From: Haoranjiania flava
Lineage (GTDB): Bacteria; Bacteroidota; Bacteroidia; Chitinophagales; Chitinophagaceae
Length of the DNA: 64,000 nucleotides
Direction of reading: 5' to 3'
Assembly: GCF_025631005.1 (NCBI RefSeq)
Contig: NZ_JAOTPL010000003.1
Location: forward strand, 1-64,000
In this document: one piece after another, positions 17,396 to 27,060 of the stretch
Position numbering within the stretch: the stretch's first letter is position 1
Layout of the letters: the number at the start of each line of letters is the position of its first letter
Program-made: the position numbers and the translations under genes
Notes under the pieces: model-generated
What the model saw: the letters and a program-made list of their open reading frames with translations, nothing else
Told to the model about the DNA's origin: nothing
Database searches by the model: none

Positions 17396-17831
17396 TCCTT
17401 TTGTTGCCAAATCTCAACAGTATAGTTCAAGCAGCACGTATTTTGTTTGCCGTAAGATGAAAGTAGATATATAAAAATCTGGCATGCTGCGATCCTGCTG
17501 TATTTGTAGCTGCATGAAGTAATTCTATGTATGTACTTTTGAGCAAGCACAAATCCTCTTGTAGCACCCCGCTCTGAGATCAGCCGGCAGATTTTTTTAA
17601 TAGAATATATCCCTGTTAAACAGTTACACGAAGTGAAAGAGAGAAAGCATAGGCGCTTGATCTGGCAAGCAACTGCAAGCCATAACAGCCGCCTTGAAAA
17701 TATGATAAATCCTGAATGTACCAAAATGGTAACCTGCCAGAACAATAACCATACTTTATCATGCGCGCCCGGCATTTTTTTTGCAATCCAATGCTTAGGG
17801 AACTCCATTTATTAACCCCTTATACCAACGT
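17396..17831. other. gene-free stretch
   Basis: About 435 bp between the DUF1697 and CAP-domain genes. Short frames on both strands here (for example plus 17633-17815) have no leader, signal peptide or recognisable motif. I see no hairpin with T-tract and no promoter that I would defend. Confidence 0.5.
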
Positions 17832-18317
17832 ATGAAAAACATATTGATTGTATTGATCATTGCATCTGCAGCTTCCTGCGCGCCGGTGCAAAAAACATCC
17901 CCTATACATACATCAAATTCAGCATCCCAACCTGTGAACCTGCAAAGGGAAATGCTGAATCTTATAAACAGCTACAGGACCAAGGGTTACAGAGGTTACC
18001 CGGCAGTGCCGCCGCTGAGATGGAACACCAGGCTGGAAGCGGCTGCCAAAGCACACAGCAACTACATGAGCAGCAATAACATACTCAGCCATACCGGCCG
18101 GAACGGCTCAGACCCGGGAGCAAGAATAAAAGCTGCCGGCTACAACTGGAGCGCTTACGGCGAAAATATTGCAATGGGCCAGCAGACCGTACGCGAAGTA
18201 GTGACCACCTGGGTAAACAGCCCCGCGCATTTAAAAAATATCATGAACAGGCATGTAACAGAGATGGGCGCTGCCAAATCCGGCAGGTATTGGACACAGG
18301 TATTCGGCAGGCCGTAA
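17832..18317 (+). CDS. CAP (SCP/PR-1-like) domain lipoprotein
   Basis: A lipoprotein leader with lipobox SAAS-C (Cys16), then a CAP domain. Typical blocks are LRWNTRLEAAAKAHSNYM, ILSHTGRNGSDPGARIKAAGY, YGENIAMG and WVNSPAHLKNIMNRHVTEMG. The conserved His/Glu pairs of the CAP cavity are present (HSNYM, GENI, PAHLKN). Bacterial CAP proteins are extracellular or envelope proteins of mostly unknown function. It appears to be transcribed alone. Confidence 0.93.
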   Translation: MKNILIVLIIASAASCAPVQKTSPIHTSNSASQPVNLQREMLNLINSYRTKGYRGYPAVPPLRWNTRLEAAAKAHSNYMSSNNILSHTGRNGSDPGARIKAAGYNWSAYGENIAMGQQTVREVVTTWVNSPAHLKNIMNRHVTEMGAAKSGRYWTQVFGRP

Positions 18318-18456
18318 CAACGCTGTCTGCCTGGGTTTGCAAATACCCCTGATCAAGCATAAAAAGCCAGTATAAATAGACGCTCTTCGGCAGTCTTTAC
18401 CAGGCAAAAACGAGCGTTTCATGCGAAAAATCATTTTATTTTAACTTATAAAAAAT

Positions 18457-18464
18457 TACCTTTG
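18457..18464 (+). promoter_or_regulatory. candidate -7 promoter box for pta-ackA
   Basis: TACCTTTG followed by C fits the TAnnTTTG(C) -7 element and sits about 80 nt before the pta start, in an AT-rich gap. No clear -33 TTG was found. Confidence 0.4.
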
Positions 18465-18542
18465 CGCCGGATAATTTATTCTTAAAATGTGCACGGTACA
18501 CCACGCACCGCTTCTGTACCTGCCTAATAATTCATCAAGAAA

Positions 18543-20627
18543 ATGAACCATTCCGTTTACATTTATACGCCTGACGCAAACAGTGGCAAGTCGCTTATCA
18601 GCTTTGGCGTAATTCAAATGGTTATGCGCAATACCACCAACATTGCTTATTACAAACCCATTATTGAAGAGAAGAGCAAAAAAGATAATGAGATAGAAAC
18701 CATTATCAGCCACTTCAACCTCAATATGAATTACGAAGATGCCTATTCATTTACCCGCAACGAAGTACTGGCGTACAAGAATACAGGCAGAACCAATGAA
18801 CTCTACGATACTTTCGTAAGGCATTATAAAATGCTGGAAGAAAAATACGACTTCGTATTGATTGAAGGTATGGACAATTTTGAAGAGAAAACCCATTTTG
18901 AAGCAAGCCTCAACGGCTACCTGGCCAAAAGTTTCAACATACCTGTGCTCATGGTGTTCAGAGACAACCACGATACACTGGACGACCTTGCCAACCATGT
19001 GGCAGTAGAAAATGCTGCCTTACGCGAAAACGAAATTAAAGTGATTGGCAACTTCATCAATAAAACCACTAAAAACGTGGAAGAGGTGAAGAAGGCGGTT
19101 GCAGAAAAACTTCCCCCCGATATGCTGGTGAATGTTTTTCCTCGGAAAAATGAACTGGCAAAGCCTACCCTCAGGGAAATTGCCGAAGCCACCAAAGCCT
19201 CTTTCCTGATTGAAGGAAATTCGCTGGAAGTGATCGCCAGGCATTCTGTTGCCGGTGCTATGCAACTGCACAATTTCCTTACCCGCGTGGAAGAAGACTG
19301 CGTAGTGATCCTGCCCGGCGACCGCTCCGATATTATCGTAGGTGCGCTGCTTGCAAACATGTCATCTACTTACCCGCATGTAGCGGGCTTTGTTTTAACC
19401 GGCGGTTTATTGCCCGAAAAATCTATCCTGGATATTCTGCATGGGTTTGAAAACAGTGTGCCTATACTAACTGTAAAAACAGGCACCTTTGAAACCATCA
19501 CCAAAGTAGATGCTATAAAGCCTAAGCTTTACCCTCAAAACACCGTCAAGATAAAAATGTACCTTGACCTGTTTGATGAATATGTTGACGGTGAAGAACT
19601 GCAAACAAAAATCGCTTCTTTCAAAAGCGATGCCATCACTCCCAAAATGTTCCAGTACCAGATGTTTATTGCTGCCAAAAAAGCTCAGAAACATATTGTA
19701 CTTCCAGAAGGCGGCGACAACAGGGTGCTTACCGCCGCTTCCATGCTTGCACAGGACGAAATGGTAAAACTTACAGTCTTAGGCAATCCCGAAGACATAA
19801 GAGATAAGATCAAGAAACTGAAACTTCCCTGGAACGAAGCAAGAATAAGCATTGTAAACCCGGCCGACAGCGACAAATACAACGAGTATGCTCAAACACT
19901 ATACGAACTGAGAAAATCCAAGGGCATGGATGAGACCCAGGCCAAAGACCTGATGCTGGATGTGTCTTACTTCGGCACCATGATGGTGTACAAAGGCGAC
20001 GCCGACGGTATGGTTTCAGGCGCTATGCACACTACCGCGCATACTATACGCCCCTCTTTGCAGTTCGTAAAAACTAAGCCCGGCGTAAACACCGTTTCTT
20101 CCGTATTCTTCATGCTGCTGGACGACAGGGTGCTTGTCTATGGCGACTGCGCTATTGTACCAAACCCAACAGCAGAGCAGCTTGCAGAAATCGCTATATC
20201 TTCAGCAGACTCTGCCAAAGCTTTCGGTATAGAACCTAAAGTAGCCTTGCTTTCTTATTCTTCCGGCGCCTCCGGCAGCGGCGAAGATGTAGACAAAGTA
20301 CGTGCAGCTACCGCCATTGTAAAAGAAAAACGCCCCGATCTTTTAGTGGAAGGACCCATCCAGTACGATGCGGCCGTAGACCCGAGCGTGGGCAAAAGTA
20401 AAATGCCGGATTCTCCGGTGGCAGGGCAGGCCAACGTGCTGATATTCCCGGACCTGAATACGGGCAACAATACGTACAAAGCGGTACAAAGAGAGTCGGG
20501 CGGGCTGGCAATCGGGCCGGTATTGCAGGGCTTGAGGAAACCCGTAAACGACCTCAGCAGAGGCGCTACCATCCCCGATATTTATAATACAGTAATCATC
20601 ACAGCTATACAGGCTGCAAGCAATTAA
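18543..20627 (+). CDS. pta: phosphate acetyltransferase
   Basis: Interconverts acetyl-CoA and acetyl phosphate. The 694-residue length indicates the long form: an N-terminal P-loop/BioD-like domain beginning YTPDANSGKSLISFG, a middle DRTGG-type domain (about 210-320), and a C-terminal PTA_PTB catalytic domain (from about 370) with VLPEGGDNRVLTAAS, MVSGAMHTTAHTIRP and the terminal GPVLQGLRKPVNDLSRG. It is followed after 14 bp by ackA, the classic acetate-overflow/ATP-producing pair, so the two are almost certainly one operon. Confidence 0.97.
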   Translation: MNHSVYIYTPDANSGKSLISFGVIQMVMRNTTNIAYYKPIIEEKSKKDNEIETIISHFNLNMNYEDAYSFTRNEVLAYKNTGRTNELYDTFVRHYKMLEEKYDFVLIEGMDNFEEKTHFEASLNGYLAKSFNIPVLMVFRDNHDTLDDLANHVAVENAALRENEIKVIGNFINKTTKNVEEVKKAVAEKLPPDMLVNVFPRKNELAKPTLREIAEATKASFLIEGNSLEVIARHSVAGAMQLHNFLTRVEEDCVVILPGDRSDIIVGALLANMSSTYPHVAGFVLTGGLLPEKSILDILHGFENSVPILTVKTGTFETITKVDAIKPKLYPQNTVKIKMYLDLFDEYVDGEELQTKIASFKSDAITPKMFQYQMFIAAKKAQKHIVLPEGGDNRVLTAASMLAQDEMVKLTVLGNPEDIRDKIKKLKLPWNEARISIVNPADSDKYNEYAQTLYELRKSKGMDETQAKDLMLDVSYFGTMMVYKGDADGMVSGAMHTTAHTIRPSLQFVKTKPGVNTVSSVFFMLLDDRVLVYGDCAIVPNPTAEQLAEIAISSADSAKAFGIEPKVALLSYSSGASGSGEDVDKVRAATAIVKEKRPDLLVEGPIQYDAAVDPSVGKSKMPDSPVAGQANVLIFPDLNTGNNTYKAVQRESGGLAIGPVLQGLRKPVNDLSRGATIPDIYNTVIITAIQAASN

Positions 20628-20641
20628 AAACAATTTTTTAT

Positions 20642-21847
20642 ATGGATATTTTAGTAATCAATTCCGGCAGTTCTTCCATCAAATACCAACTGTTGAATAC
20701 AGAAACAAAAGAAGTCCTTGCCGTAGGATTGGTGGAGAGAATAGGTATTGACGCGGGAAACATTAAACACAAAGCGAAAATTAACGGTGAAGAAAAAGTA
20801 AAGATCATAGAGCAGGACATACCCAACCATGAAGACGCCATGAAAATGGTTGCTGAACTGCTCACCGATAAAGAAGTAGGGGTAATTCACAATCCTGAAG
20901 AAATACTGGCTGTAGGCCACCGGGTAGTACATGGCGGTGAATCGCTGGTAAAAACAGAATTGATCAATGATGATATTATCCGTAAGATAGAAGAGACGAT
21001 TCCGCTTTCGCCATTGCACAACCCCGGGCACCTGGCAGGCATTAAAGTGGGCATGAAGATATTCTCTGCAGCCAAACACTTTGCCGTATTAGATACCGCC
21101 TTTCACCAGACAATGCCGCCAAAAGCTTACCGCTTCGCCATCCCGGAAAAATATTATAAAGAACATCACTTACGTGTTTACGGATTCCACGGCACCAGCC
21201 ACCGTTATGTGTACGAAACTGCACGCGATTACCTGAAGAAAGACGATCTGAAAGCCATTACCATTCACCTGGGCAACGGCTCCAGCATGTCGGCCGTAAA
21301 CAGCGAAGGCCATTGCGTAGACACTTCTATGGGCTTAACGCCGCTCGACGGGCTGATGATGGGTACCAGAACCGGCAGCATAGATGCATCCGTGGTTTTC
21401 TACCTGGGACAGGTGATGGGAATGGATTTCGAAGAAATAAAGACATTGTTCAATAAGCAAAGCGGCATGCTGGGTATTGCAGGCAGCAGCGACGCAAGAG
21501 ACGTAACCGACATGCTGGAAAAGGGAGATGCTAATGCACAGCTTTGTTATGATATGTATGCCTATCGCATAAAAAAATTCATTGGCTCCTACACCGCTGT
21601 ACTCAACGGCGTGGATGCCCTGATATTTACCGCCGGCCTGGGCGAACACGATGAGCTTATGCGCAGCATGGCCTGTAGCGAACTCAGCTACCTGGGTATT
21701 GAAATGGATGAAGAAAAGAATAAATCTTTGAACCACGCTAAACAAGCAGTGGAGATACAGTCTGCAAACAGCCGTGTAAAAATCCTGATCATACCTACCA
21801 ACGAAGAATTACAAATCGCCAAAGAAGTGTATGATTTAATGCAATAA
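20642..21847 (+). CDS. ackA: acetate kinase
   Basis: Converts acetyl phosphate plus ADP to acetate plus ATP. ASKHA-fold motifs: N-terminal INSGSSSIKYQLL, GHRVVHGGE, DTAFHQTMP, VYGFHGTSHRYV, ITIHLGNGSSM and MGTRTGSID, with the C-terminal LIIPTNEELQIA. The 401-residue length is standard. It lies directly behind pta and ends before a strong bidirectional terminator. Confidence 0.98.
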   Translation: MDILVINSGSSSIKYQLLNTETKEVLAVGLVERIGIDAGNIKHKAKINGEEKVKIIEQDIPNHEDAMKMVAELLTDKEVGVIHNPEEILAVGHRVVHGGESLVKTELINDDIIRKIEETIPLSPLHNPGHLAGIKVGMKIFSAAKHFAVLDTAFHQTMPPKAYRFAIPEKYYKEHHLRVYGFHGTSHRYVYETARDYLKKDDLKAITIHLGNGSSMSAVNSEGHCVDTSMGLTPLDGLMMGTRTGSIDASVVFYLGQVMGMDFEEIKTLFNKQSGMLGIAGSSDARDVTDMLEKGDANAQLCYDMYAYRIKKFIGSYTAVLNGVDALIFTAGLGEHDELMRSMACSELSYLGIEMDEEKNKSLNHAKQAVEIQSANSRVKILIIPTNEELQIAKEVYDLMQ

Positions 21848-21867
21848 ATTTTTACTGCATATCCAAT

Positions 21868-21901
21868 TAAAAAAGATCGGGAAGTTTCCGATCTTTTTTA
21901 A
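21868..21901. terminator. bidirectional rho-independent terminator
   Basis: A perfect stem AAAAAAGATCGG / CCGATCTTTTTT with a 7-nt loop, with A and T runs on both sides so that it can end transcription from both directions. It lies between ackA (plus) and the GH109-like gene (minus), which converge. Confidence 0.85.
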
Positions 21902-21923
21902 TTTATGCTCTAGTTGTTGGTGT

Positions 21924-23348
21924 TTATTTTACAAAGGCGTGCCTGTAACCTTTTATTTTGTTCCATCCTCCGCGGGTGAAATCAGGTATCTGCACCGGTG
22001 CGCTTCCGTTTTCCAGGGAGATGGCTGATAGCTCTGTCAGGCAGCTCCATTCCGCAAGATCATACACATCCATATCCAGCGGAAGGCCGTTTCGCAGGCA
22101 GTAAACCAAACGGTAATCCATGATGAAATCCATGCCGCCGTGGCCCCCTACTTTCTTGGCCTGCTCTTCCAGTTCCTGGTGTATGCGGTGCTTATATTTT
22201 TTCATCAATGCATTCTTTACATCTTCCGGTACAAAGCCGTGCGAATTCAGATCTTCATGGTTTGGTGTAACGTCAGATGATACCTGGGATGGCTCAAGCG
22301 CATAGCCCTGTACAGGATATTTATTGGCAAAACCTTTGGTAGCTGTAAGCTGGTACATCCTGCTGTAAGGTCGTGGCGTAACCACATTGTGCTGTATCTG
22401 TATGGTCTTACCGTTTTCCGTGCGGATCATGGTCATGGTGTGGTCGCCGTTGGCAAATTTATCGGGGTAGCTTCCTTTCATTTGTTTCCAGGCTTCAGGG
22501 CCGTTTACTGCTTTGGTATCCATAGAAACCAGGTAGTTCATTTTATCTCCGCGGTGAATGTCAAGCAACTGGCAGGCAGGGCCAATACCATGTGTAGGGT
22601 ACACATCTCCTCTGTGCTTCTGGTTGTAATCCAGTCTCCAGTTGTTCCAGTAAGCCTTCCAGAAATCAGCCAGGTTGTGGATGTAAGATCCTTCGGTATG
22701 CAGGATCTCTCCGAATACGCCGTTCTGTGCCATGTTCAACGTGGTTAATTCAAAGAAATCATATACACAGTTCTCCAGCATCATACAATGTTTGCGCGTT
22801 CTTTCAGAGGTGTTGATCAGCGCCCAGATGTCTTTCATGTTCATAGCAGCCGGTACTTCTACCGCTACGTGCTTGCCTTTTTCCATGGCATACAGCGCCA
22901 TCGGCACGTGGTGTACCCAGTCGGTAACAATGTATACCAGGTCAATATCGTCCCTGTCGCAGAGCTGCTTCCAGGCGTCTAAGCTGCCGGAATATCCTGC
23001 TGCACGCGCTACACCCGCTTTATCTAAAATTTCCTGGGTTGCCTCCACTCTTTCAGGACGCACGTCGCACAACGCAACTACCTTTGTTCCGGGAATATGC
23101 GTAAAACGTTCTACAGCGCCGGGGCCTCTCATACCCAGGCCAATAAAACCAACCCTTACAGTCTCTAATTTGGGAGCCTCAAAGTTGATCATGTCCTGCT
23201 GGCCTGCGGGCCTTTTCGGAGTTTCTAAAACTATCTGCCTGTTGCCGGCAGGTATGCTTTGAGATTGTGCTACAGGTTTTGTATTATAGCATCCTGTTAA
23301 TAATACAGCTATAATAAAAGCAACAAATAAACTGTGGAATCTATTCAT
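21924..23348 (-). CDS. Gfo/Idh/MocA oxidoreductase lipoprotein, GH109-like
   Basis: A 474-residue NAD-binding protein with a lipobox LLTGC (Cys20), so exported and lipid-anchored. The Rossmann fingerprint VGFIGLGMRGPGAV opens the domain, followed by VVALCDVRPERV, VYIVTDWVHHVPM and GKHVAVEVPAAM. The sequence closely matches my recollection of family GH109 (NAD-dependent alpha-N-acetylgalactosaminidase), including THGIGPACQLLDIHRGD. A role in trimming GalNAc from external glycans is inference. It converges on ackA. Confidence 0.88.
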   Translation of the reverse strand: MNRFHSLFVAFIIAVLLTGCYNTKPVAQSQSIPAGNRQIVLETPKRPAGQQDMINFEAPKLETVRVGFIGLGMRGPGAVERFTHIPGTKVVALCDVRPERVEATQEILDKAGVARAAGYSGSLDAWKQLCDRDDIDLVYIVTDWVHHVPMALYAMEKGKHVAVEVPAAMNMKDIWALINTSERTRKHCMMLENCVYDFFELTTLNMAQNGVFGEILHTEGSYIHNLADFWKAYWNNWRLDYNQKHRGDVYPTHGIGPACQLLDIHRGDKMNYLVSMDTKAVNGPEAWKQMKGSYPDKFANGDHTMTMIRTENGKTIQIQHNVVTPRPYSRMYQLTATKGFANKYPVQGYALEPSQVSSDVTPNHEDLNSHGFVPEDVKNALMKKYKHRIHQELEEQAKKVGGHGGMDFIMDYRLVYCLRNGLPLDMDVYDLAEWSCLTELSAISLENGSAPVQIPDFTRGGWNKIKGYRHAFVK

Positions 23349-23534
23349 TAGAAATACGTTTAATTTTTTTGATGAAAATCTGTTGAGCTATAAAATTAGT
23401 GAATATTTCCATGTATATCATTAGATTGAAACGTAAAACGTTTGCATAGTTTTTGGTAATATTCTTTTAATAGAACGCCAACATTTGCCGGCGTTAAAAA
23501 TGATTACCTTTATTAAACACAAATGATATTAATA

Positions 23535-25178
23535 ATGAAAACCTTATCACTATTATTTTCGATCATATTCTGTAGCATCCTTTTATTTTCGTGTAAACCA
23601 AACGAAGCCACCGACCAGACCAGGCATATTCCTGCTGATGCGAACTTTGTGCTTACGCTCAACGCGAATAACATCCTGAAAAAGCTGCAAAGCGCCAACA
23701 TGGATTTTTCATCCTTAGCCGGCGGCGATGAAACAGCCAGGCAAAAACTGGAACTTACCCGGCAGGCGGTAAACCTTGATAAGCCCGTTTATGTTTTTAC
23801 GAAATCCAAAGCTTCTATCACCACCGGTAAAACATCTGTGACAGCCACAGTAGCTTCCCTGAAAAACAAAGATGCTGTACTGGCTTATCTCTCTAAGTTC
23901 CAGCCCGGCGCGCAGGTAAAACGCACGGAAAACTTTACATTCACCACGGGCGATAACTCTTCCGTAGGATGGAATGATAACACCATTATTTTCATCAACG
24001 GCAGCCCTGATGAGCAACAATTGCTCACGCTCTTTACCATGAATAAAGAGCTGTCTATGGGAGCGAAAGATATTTTTAATAAATCGCTGAACCCCTCAGC
24101 AGACGCTACTTTCTTTATGAACACAGCAGCATTCCTGCTGACCAATCCAACGCTGGCAGTATCTAAATTATCTATCCTGCTGAAAGATACGTATACCTAC
24201 GGCAATATAAATTTCAACAATGGCAGCGTTGATGGTGATATGCAAACAGTTTACGGTCAGGGATTCCAGTCAATGATTCAGAACAACCCTTCGCCGGCCA
24301 ATGCACTGAACCTGATACAGAGGTATCCTGAACAGCCGGGGAGTATCTTTTCTTTGTCCGTCAATCCAAACCTTTTAAAAGCGCTGGCAGAATACGCCGG
24401 CATCAAAGCATTGGCGGAGCAATACCTGGGATCCCTGGGGATTACGGCTGATGAGGCTTTGAGCGCATTAGGCGGAAATTTTGCACTGGCCTCTTCCAAC
24501 ATTACACCCAATATGCCATTGAATAAACTTACCCAGGCAAACTTTAAATCATTGCTTTCAGGAAATTATATCCTGTCTGCTGGCATACAAAACCGCAGCG
24601 CGCTGGATAAGATCGTGAGCGTGCTTGGCACAACAGGGTTTATAAATAATACTACGGGTTTCATTACAGTTCCATTCTTCGGAAACGCAGGTACGCCGGG
24701 CGTTATGAAAATTGACAGCAACCTGGTCTATGGCTCGTCTGCTGATTTTATCAACAGGTTTTACCAAGCCGCTACAGGATTTGCTTTACCGCAGGACATA
24801 CAGCCTAAGCTGCAAAACAAGGTATTGGCTTTTTATCTTGACGGTCAGACGATTTTTCAGCAACTGCATACAAAATTTCCTGCCGAGAGCAGCTACCCGC
24901 TGGCAAAAACCACCTTCAGAGATTTCTACCTGTACAGCGATAAGCTTGCAGGCAACAGCTCAAAAGGGGCATTCTCATTACGTTTGATAAACAATAACCA
25001 GAATAGCCTGGCAGCTATACTGCAATTCCTGAATGCAGTTTCCAAAATAACGAATGCCCCTGCAGGCGCTTCGTTGCCATTAACAGATACCACGGCAAAG
25101 CCTGCCGGAATACCTGATGAAGATGTATTGGCTGACCCTGATGTGATCCAGGGAACAAAACCGCCGAAACCATTGTAA
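23535..25178 (+). CDS. DUF4836 family lipoprotein
   Basis: A 547-residue lipoprotein (lipobox LLFSC, Cys20) beginning HIPADANFVLTLNANNILKKL, the pattern of Bacteroidota DUF4836 proteins. It has the family's long series of mixed alpha/beta repeats (for example GSIFSLSVNPNLLKALAEYAG) and ends in a Pro/Asp/Lys-rich tail. The function is unknown; it is probably attached to the outer membrane. The ATG at 23535 is used because it starts the signal peptide; an ATG 12 bases upstream is in frame. It is 29 bp from trmB, possibly on the same transcript. Confidence 0.88.
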   Translation: MKTLSLLFSIIFCSILLFSCKPNEATDQTRHIPADANFVLTLNANNILKKLQSANMDFSSLAGGDETARQKLELTRQAVNLDKPVYVFTKSKASITTGKTSVTATVASLKNKDAVLAYLSKFQPGAQVKRTENFTFTTGDNSSVGWNDNTIIFINGSPDEQQLLTLFTMNKELSMGAKDIFNKSLNPSADATFFMNTAAFLLTNPTLAVSKLSILLKDTYTYGNINFNNGSVDGDMQTVYGQGFQSMIQNNPSPANALNLIQRYPEQPGSIFSLSVNPNLLKALAEYAGIKALAEQYLGSLGITADEALSALGGNFALASSNITPNMPLNKLTQANFKSLLSGNYILSAGIQNRSALDKIVSVLGTTGFINNTTGFITVPFFGNAGTPGVMKIDSNLVYGSSADFINRFYQAATGFALPQDIQPKLQNKVLAFYLDGQTIFQQLHTKFPAESSYPLAKTTFRDFYLYSDKLAGNSSKGAFSLRLINNNQNSLAAILQFLNAVSKITNAPAGASLPLTDTTAKPAGIPDEDVLADPDVIQGTKPPKPL

Positions 25179-25195
25179 CCGAAATATTTTCAGGT

Positions 25196-25203
25196 TATCT
25201 TTG
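25196..25203 (+). promoter_or_regulatory. candidate -7 box directly before trmB
   Basis: TATCTTTG, matching TAnnTTTG, ends only 4 nt before the trmB ATG. If used, the trmB mRNA would be nearly leaderless. It may equally be chance. Confidence 0.3.
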
Positions 25204-25207
25204 GCAA

Positions 25208-25918
25208 ATGGTACAAAAAAAATTACAACGTTTTGCAGAGATAGAAACATTCCCGAATGTGCTTATCTACCCGGAAAACATGCAGGGCAACTGGAACGGC
25301 TTTTTTAAGAATAATAACCCGCTTACTTTGGAGCTTGCCTGCGGCAAAGGCGAGTATGCGGTCGGCCTGGGAAGATTGTATGCAAACAGAAATTTTATAG
25401 GTATAGACCTGAAAGGCAACCGGATATGGGTAGGCGCCAAAACCGCGCTGGAAGAGGGTTTGGGCAATGTGGCTTTTATCCGTTCGCACATAGATAAAGT
25501 AACCAATTACTTTGCAAAGGATGAAGTGGATGAAATATGGATCACCTTTCCTGACCCGCAATTGCGCAACTCTAAAATGAAAAAGAGGCTGACGCATCCG
25601 CGCTACCTGAGGCTCTACCAGCAATTCCTGAAGCCTGAGGGCATTGTACACCTGAAAACCGACAGCCCCAACCTGTATTTCTTTACCCGCATGATCATTG
25701 ATCTGTATGGGTTAGCGCTTGTAGAAGATAATGATAATGTGTACGGTTCAGCCAGCATCCCGCAGGATCTAACCATTCAAACACACTATGAAAAAATGGA
25801 TATAGCCGGCAAAAATACAGTGCATCATATAGCTTTTAAGCTCAATAAGCCTTTGCCCGTAGAAAAGGAAACAGCGCTCAAAGAAAAATTCATTGAAGAA
25901 AACGATCACCTTACCTGA
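25208..25918 (+). CDS. trmB: tRNA (guanine-46-N7)-methyltransferase
   Basis: SAM-dependent enzyme methylating G46 of tRNA. Motif I is LELACGKGEYAVGLG (about 36-50), followed by FIGIDLKGNRIWVGAK. The signature ITFPDPQLRNSKMKKRLTHP carries the active-site Asp and basic patch. The 236-residue length is normal. Its TGA stop overlaps the ATG of the next gene (TGATG), and the two downstream genes follow closely, making a likely three-gene operon. Confidence 0.96.
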   Translation: MVQKKLQRFAEIETFPNVLIYPENMQGNWNGFFKNNNPLTLELACGKGEYAVGLGRLYANRNFIGIDLKGNRIWVGAKTALEEGLGNVAFIRSHIDKVTNYFAKDEVDEIWITFPDPQLRNSKMKKRLTHPRYLRLYQQFLKPEGIVHLKTDSPNLYFFTRMIIDLYGLALVEDNDNVYGSASIPQDLTIQTHYEKMDIAGKNTVHHIAFKLNKPLPVEKETALKEKFIEENDHLT

Positions 25919-26268
25919 TGCCGGGAAAATATACCTATATAAACAGGACAAACTTTTTTGAAGATGTTTGGGAGCTGGTAAAACTTATACCAAAAGGAAG
26001 GGTCACAAGCTATGGCAGTATTGCCAGGTACCTGGGGGCGGGCTCTTCCGCGCGCATGGTTGGCTGGGCAATGAATGCAGCGGGTGCAATTGAAGATGTG
26101 CCGGCGCACCGTGTGGTAAACAGGAACGGCATGCTAAGCGGCAAAGCACATTTTGATCCGCCGGAAAAGATGGAGAGACTGCTGCAGCAGGAAGGCGCTG
26201 TAATTGAAAACAACTGTATAAAAAACTTCCAAGAAATGTTCTGGGATCCGAATATAGAACTAATTTAG
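25918..26268 (+). CDS. alkyltransferase-like protein (MGMT family lacking the active Cys)
   Basis: Small 116-residue homologue of O6-alkylguanine DNA alkyltransferase with the DNA-binding domain (IPKGRVTSYGSIARYLG, RMVGWAMN). The catalytic PCHRV is replaced by VPAHRVV, with alanine at residue 63. That is the hallmark of ATL proteins, which bind alkylated DNA and recruit nucleotide excision repair rather than repairing directly. The start codon overlaps the trmB stop. Confidence 0.92.
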   Translation: MPGKYTYINRTNFFEDVWELVKLIPKGRVTSYGSIARYLGAGSSARMVGWAMNAAGAIEDVPAHRVVNRNGMLSGKAHFDPPEKMERLLQQEGAVIENNCIKNFQEMFWDPNIELI

Positions 26269-26271
26269 CGT

Positions 26272-27060
26272 ATGGCCTCGCTCACCATTACCACCATACA
26301 ATCTGATATTCATTGGGAAAACATTGCGGCTAACCTGGAAATGTTTACAGCAAAAATACGCTCTGTACGGGAAAAGAAAGAAATAGTAGTATTGCCTGAA
26401 ATGTTCACCACAGGTTTTTCTTTAAACACATCCATGGCTGAAACTATGGATGGCTCTGCATTACAGTGGATGCGCGCCATGGCGCAGCAGGAAAGAATCA
26501 TTATTATCGGCAGCCTGATGATAGAAGACAACGGAAAGTTTTTCAACAGGCTCATCTGCATGTATCCCAACGGGCAGTTCGGGCACTACGACAAACGGCA
26601 CCTGTTTTCTTTTGCGCATGAACATAAGCACTATGCGCCCGGCAATAAACGTTTTATTTTTTCTGTAAACGGCTGGAAGATCAATACACAGATCTGTTAC
26701 GATATCAGATTTCCTGTATGGACCAGGCAAAATATAAAAGACGGACAGCCAGAATATGATATACTGCTGAATGTAGCCAACTGGCCCAAATCACGGATAA
26801 TGCACTGGAATACCTTATTACAGGCGCGTGCCATAGAAAACCAATGCTATGTAGTGGGTGTAAACCGCGTGGGCATTGATGCCAATTACGGGCTTGCGTA
26901 TTCAGGCAGCAGCAGTATTATTTCACCTTTCGGTGATATAATTTACACGAAAGAAGATGCAGAAGATATCTTCACCATAACGCTTGAAAAGAATATTCTT
27001 GAAAAAGTAAGGTCCTCTTTTCCCTTCCTGCAGGATGCTGACAGCTTTGTTATAAACTAA
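26272..27060 (+). CDS. carbon-nitrogen hydrolase (nitrilase family, omega-amidase-like)
   Basis: Nitrilase-superfamily amidase with catalytic triad residues visible: Glu43 (LPEMFTTGF), Lys108 (HYDKRHLF) and Cys142 (TQICYDIRFP). The length of 262 and the pattern resemble YafV/omega-amidase, which hydrolyses alpha-keto-glutaramate and similar amides, removing toxic transamination products. It starts 3 bp after the ATL gene, and its stop overlaps the end of the convergent ridA by 4 bp. Proximity to ridA may be chance or a shared metabolite-repair theme. Confidence 0.93.
   Translation: MASLTITTIQSDIHWENIAANLEMFTAKIRSVREKKEIVVLPEMFTTGFSLNTSMAETMDGSALQWMRAMAQQERIIIIGSLMIEDNGKFFNRLICMYPNGQFGHYDKRHLFSFAHEHKHYAPGNKRFIFSVNGWKINTQICYDIRFPVWTRQNIKDGQPEYDILLNVANWPKSRIMHWNTLLQARAIENQCYVVGVNRVGIDANYGLAYSGSSSIISPFGDIIYTKEDAEDIFTITLEKNILEKVRSSFPFLQDADSFVIN

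Noticed and set aside
17633..17815. 60-codon plus frame in the gap before the CAP gene
   Set aside because: No plausible leader, signal or domain.
22732..23262. 176-codon plus frame opposite the GH109-like gene
   Set aside because: Antisense shadow of a well-supported gene; Ser/Pro/Thr-rich with no start context.
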